Shown in pieces: positions 62,332 through 64,000 of a stretch of DNA of 64,000 nt. Each line of letters opens with the position of its first letter. The first letter of the stretch is position 1. The DNA comes from Hymenobacter sp. YC55. GTDB taxonomy: Bacteria; Bacteroidota; Bacteroidia; Cytophagales; Hymenobacteraceae. The position numbers were made by a program, and so were the translations under genes. The notes under the pieces were generated by a model. It worked only from the letters and a program-made list of their open reading frames with translations. It was not told where the DNA came from and made no database searches. The stretch is taken from the NCBI RefSeq assembly GCF_029433095.1, contig NZ_JARNTX010000005.1, positions 186,001 to 250,000 on the forward strand. The letters are read 5' to 3'.

Positions 62332-62844
62332 TAGGATAAACAGGGGAAAGGAGGATAAAAGAATATACCACTAGCCGGTAAGTTTGGTTTGCCTGGAGCT
62401 TGGTAGCTGCAGAAGCGACGGGGTACAGGTACTGCCAGCTTTCGCTAGTACCAAGCAAGCAACTGCTTCAAGTCACCAACCGAAGCCTTGAGCAGCTTTT
62501 ATAGTTTTTACATATCGTCGTGAAGCCTTGTTACCTCCTACTACTACCGTTGAAAAATAGGCTCCTCGCCAGCAAAAACGGCTCCAAACAGGTGAACACT
62601 CAACAGTAGATAGCATTAGAAATTCTGGCCTCTATCTTACCGCGTATGGGTTGCGGGAGCCAAGGCAAGTAGGGTTTGTGGCCTGATAACGCGGTAGTTG
62701 CAGGCAACTTATTCTCGTTGATAAATCCGCTTCTGGCTGCACCGAACCGTGCTATTTTCAACGTGGCAGGCTCGCTCGAATGTTCTATCTTTGATTAGTT
62801 GCTTGGCTTTTACCCACTGCACCGCGCAACTTTCTTTGAACAGC
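62332..62844. other. Intergenic region between divergent sensor genes
   Basis: 513 bp, no credible gene. It must contain the promoters of the PAS kinase and of the hybrid sensor that starts near 62845. Nothing else was recognised. Confidence 0.4.
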
Positions 62845-64000
62845 GTGTTACGACTCCGATTACGATTGCTCTTGCTGTTGGCGCCTATTTGGTGGCTGCT
62901 GGCAGGTTGCGCGCAATCGGTGCAGCGCCCCGCTTACCGAATTGGGTTTTCGCAGTATAGCGTAACGGGCCCGTGGCGCCGCTCCTTGCTGGAAGGCATG
63001 GAACGGGAGCTTAGCTTTCATCCGGAAGTACAGCTACAAATGCTGAACGCGGAAAGCAACAGCCGCCGCCAGCAGCAGCAGATCAAGGAGTTGCTGCGCA
63101 GCAACATCGACCTACTCATCGTTTCGCCCTACGAGGCCGAGCCCTTGACCCCGGCGGTAGAGGAAGCCTACGAGCGGGGCATTCCGGTGGTGCTGCTCGA
63201 CCGGCGCATTACTTCTAATAAGTACACGGCCTATGTAGGAGGCAACAACGAGGAAGTGGGGGAGTTGGCGGCCCGGTTTGCGGCGCGTCTCCTACACCAG
63301 CAGGGCAGCATCATCGAGATACTCGGGCTGCCCGGTTCTTCGGCTGCTTCCGGCCGCCACCAAGGGTTTGTTCGAGCACTGGCCACTTCGCCTGGGGTGC
63401 ACGTGGTAAGCCAGATCCAGGGTACCTGGGAAAAAGCAGCCCTGAAACCCGCCTTAACCGCCGCCTTGAAGGCGCATCCGGAAGTAACCCTGATTTTCTC
63501 GCACAACGACGGTATGGCCCGCGGTGCTTACGAAGTGTGCCAGGAGCTTGGCCTAACCAAACAGGTGCGCATTATCGGCGTAGATGGGCTTGTGGGCAAA
63601 GGCCGGGGCCTAGACTTGGTGCAGCAGGGCGTGCTGACAGCTACGGTGCAGTACACGCCCGGCGGCGAAGAAGCAATTCGGACGGCGCTGAAAATACTCA
63701 ATAACGAGCCCTTCCAGCGCGAAAATATCATGGGCACGCTGCTCATCGACTCGACCAACGTGCTGGACATGCAGCAACTTACTGATAAGCGGGACATCGA
63801 GCGGCAGCACCGGTTGCTGCAAAGCCTACGCGCCACGTATACCAGCCAGCAAAGCATCTTGTACGGCCTGATAGCCACGCTGTTTGGAGCAGTGGTATTG
63901 GGCGCTTTTGCATGGCATTCGGCTCGGCGCAACCGCCAGATTAACCAACAGCTAGCCGATCAAAACGCTGAGAATGTGAAGATCAACCACCAGTTGGTTA
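62845..64000 (+). CDS. Hybrid two-component sensor with periplasmic sugar-binding-like domain (3'-truncated by window edge)
   Basis: The frame runs off the right edge after about 385 residues. A GTG at 62845 gives the best start, leading into a lipoprotein-like signal (LLLLLAPIWWLLAGC). A type 1 periplasmic binding domain follows (about 30-310; RIGFSQYSVTGPWRRSLLEG, DLLIVSPYEAEPLTPAVEEA, GIPVVLLDRR, IFSHNDGMARGA, IIGVDGLVGKG). A transmembrane helix (about 342-360) and a coiled coil come next. This is the layout of Bacteroides hybrid two-component sensors of the BT1754 type, which sense monosaccharides such as fructose and control polysaccharide-use genes. The kinase, receiver and AraC-type domains should lie beyond the window. 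Confidence 0.85.
   Translation, partial: MLRLRLRLLLLLAPIWWLLAGCAQSVQRPAYRIGFSQYSVTGPWRRSLLEGMERELSFHPEVQLQMLNAESNSRRQQQQIKELLRSNIDLLIVSPYEAEPLTPAVEEAYERGIPVVLLDRRITSNKYTAYVGGNNEEVGELAARFAARLLHQQGSIIEILGLPGSSAASGRHQGFVRALATSPGVHVVSQIQGTWEKAALKPALTAALKAHPEVTLIFSHNDGMARGAYEVCQELGLTKQVRIIGVDGLVGKGRGLDLVQQGVLTATVQYTPGGEEAIRTALKILNNEPFQRENIMGTLLIDSTNVLDMQQLTDKRDIERQHRLLQSLRATYTSQQSILYGLIATLFGAVVLGAFAWHSARRNRQINQQLADQNAENVKINHQLV

Noticed and set aside
1..64000. Integrated mobile element with integrase, tRNA target or transposase
   Set aside because: No integrase, transposase, tRNA or flanking direct repeat was found by eye; the rep/par block points to an autonomous replicon instead.

Overview
The window looks like DNA from a member of the Bacteroidota, most probably a Hymenobacter-like cytophagale. 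The signs are three secreted proteins with type IX secretion (T9SS) C-terminal sorting domains, an Oar-like TonB-dependent receptor with a carboxypeptidase-regulatory N-terminus, GH92, GH106 and GH2 glycosidases, a BLUF photoreceptor, PAS-rich hybrid kinases and weak ribosome binding sites. The genus is an inference from protein flavour, not a measured placement. Two plasmid-type replication initiators, an iteron origin and a ParA/ribbon-helix-helix pair around 44.8-50.9 kb suggest a large plasmid or chromid rather than the main chromosome. No tRNA, rRNA, integrase, transposase or CRISPR array was seen.

Layout. 0-9 kb: end of an alpha-L-rhamnosidase, a blue-light BLUF protein, an RsbQ-type hydrolase, a small unknown protein and a 1040-residue PAS/HisKA/REC/Hpt hybrid kinase. 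9-24 kb: an 1814-residue T9SS surface protein with a sugar-dehydrogenase-like propeller, four malectin and two PKD domains; a TonB receptor; an OmpR-type two-component pair whose upstream region carries four TTAACA-like repeats at 10-bp steps; and a GT117/DUF2723 membrane protein. 24.5-27.8 kb: an HlyD-DUF4956-TolC operon with no recognisable pump. 28-44.7 kb: a secreted T9SS protein, a YopX-like protein and a glycan-degradation region (beta-mannosidase, aspartylglucosaminidase, CutC, ROK kinase, GH92 alpha-mannosidase, a propeller lipoprotein and the 3' remnant of a CBM9-like gene). Together these enzymes fit the dismantling of mannose-rich N-glycans down to the GlcNAc-Asn link.

44.8-50.9 kb is the replication and partition block. 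Two paralogous Rep_3 initiators are transcribed away from each other across a 1.7-kb origin. The origin holds about 19 copies of a 17-bp iteron, one consensus DnaA box, and two iteron subtypes that sort with the two rep genes. Downstream of the second rep lies an ACGT-rich repeat field with a perfect 20-bp inverted repeat and a 20-bp palindrome (candidate centromere), then parA and an RHH partner gene.

51.2-52.6 kb holds the most striking candidate: a 55-codon peptide gene, absent from a normal ORF scan because of its size, 9 bp upstream of a DUF692/MNIO oxidase. The peptide has a signal or lipoprotein-like N-terminus and ends in Cys-Pro-Ala-Cys-Gly-Met-Gly. This is the architecture of a metal-dependent RiPP system, and the core resembles a copper-binding CxxCGM motif.

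52.6-64 kb: a heparinase II/III-like T9SS lyase, a GAF protein, an HPP-family membrane protein, DUF92 and DUF3592 proteins, an orphan VbhA-like small protein, a PAS histidine kinase, and the 5' part of a hybrid two-component sensor with a periplasmic sugar-binding-like domain that runs off the right edge.
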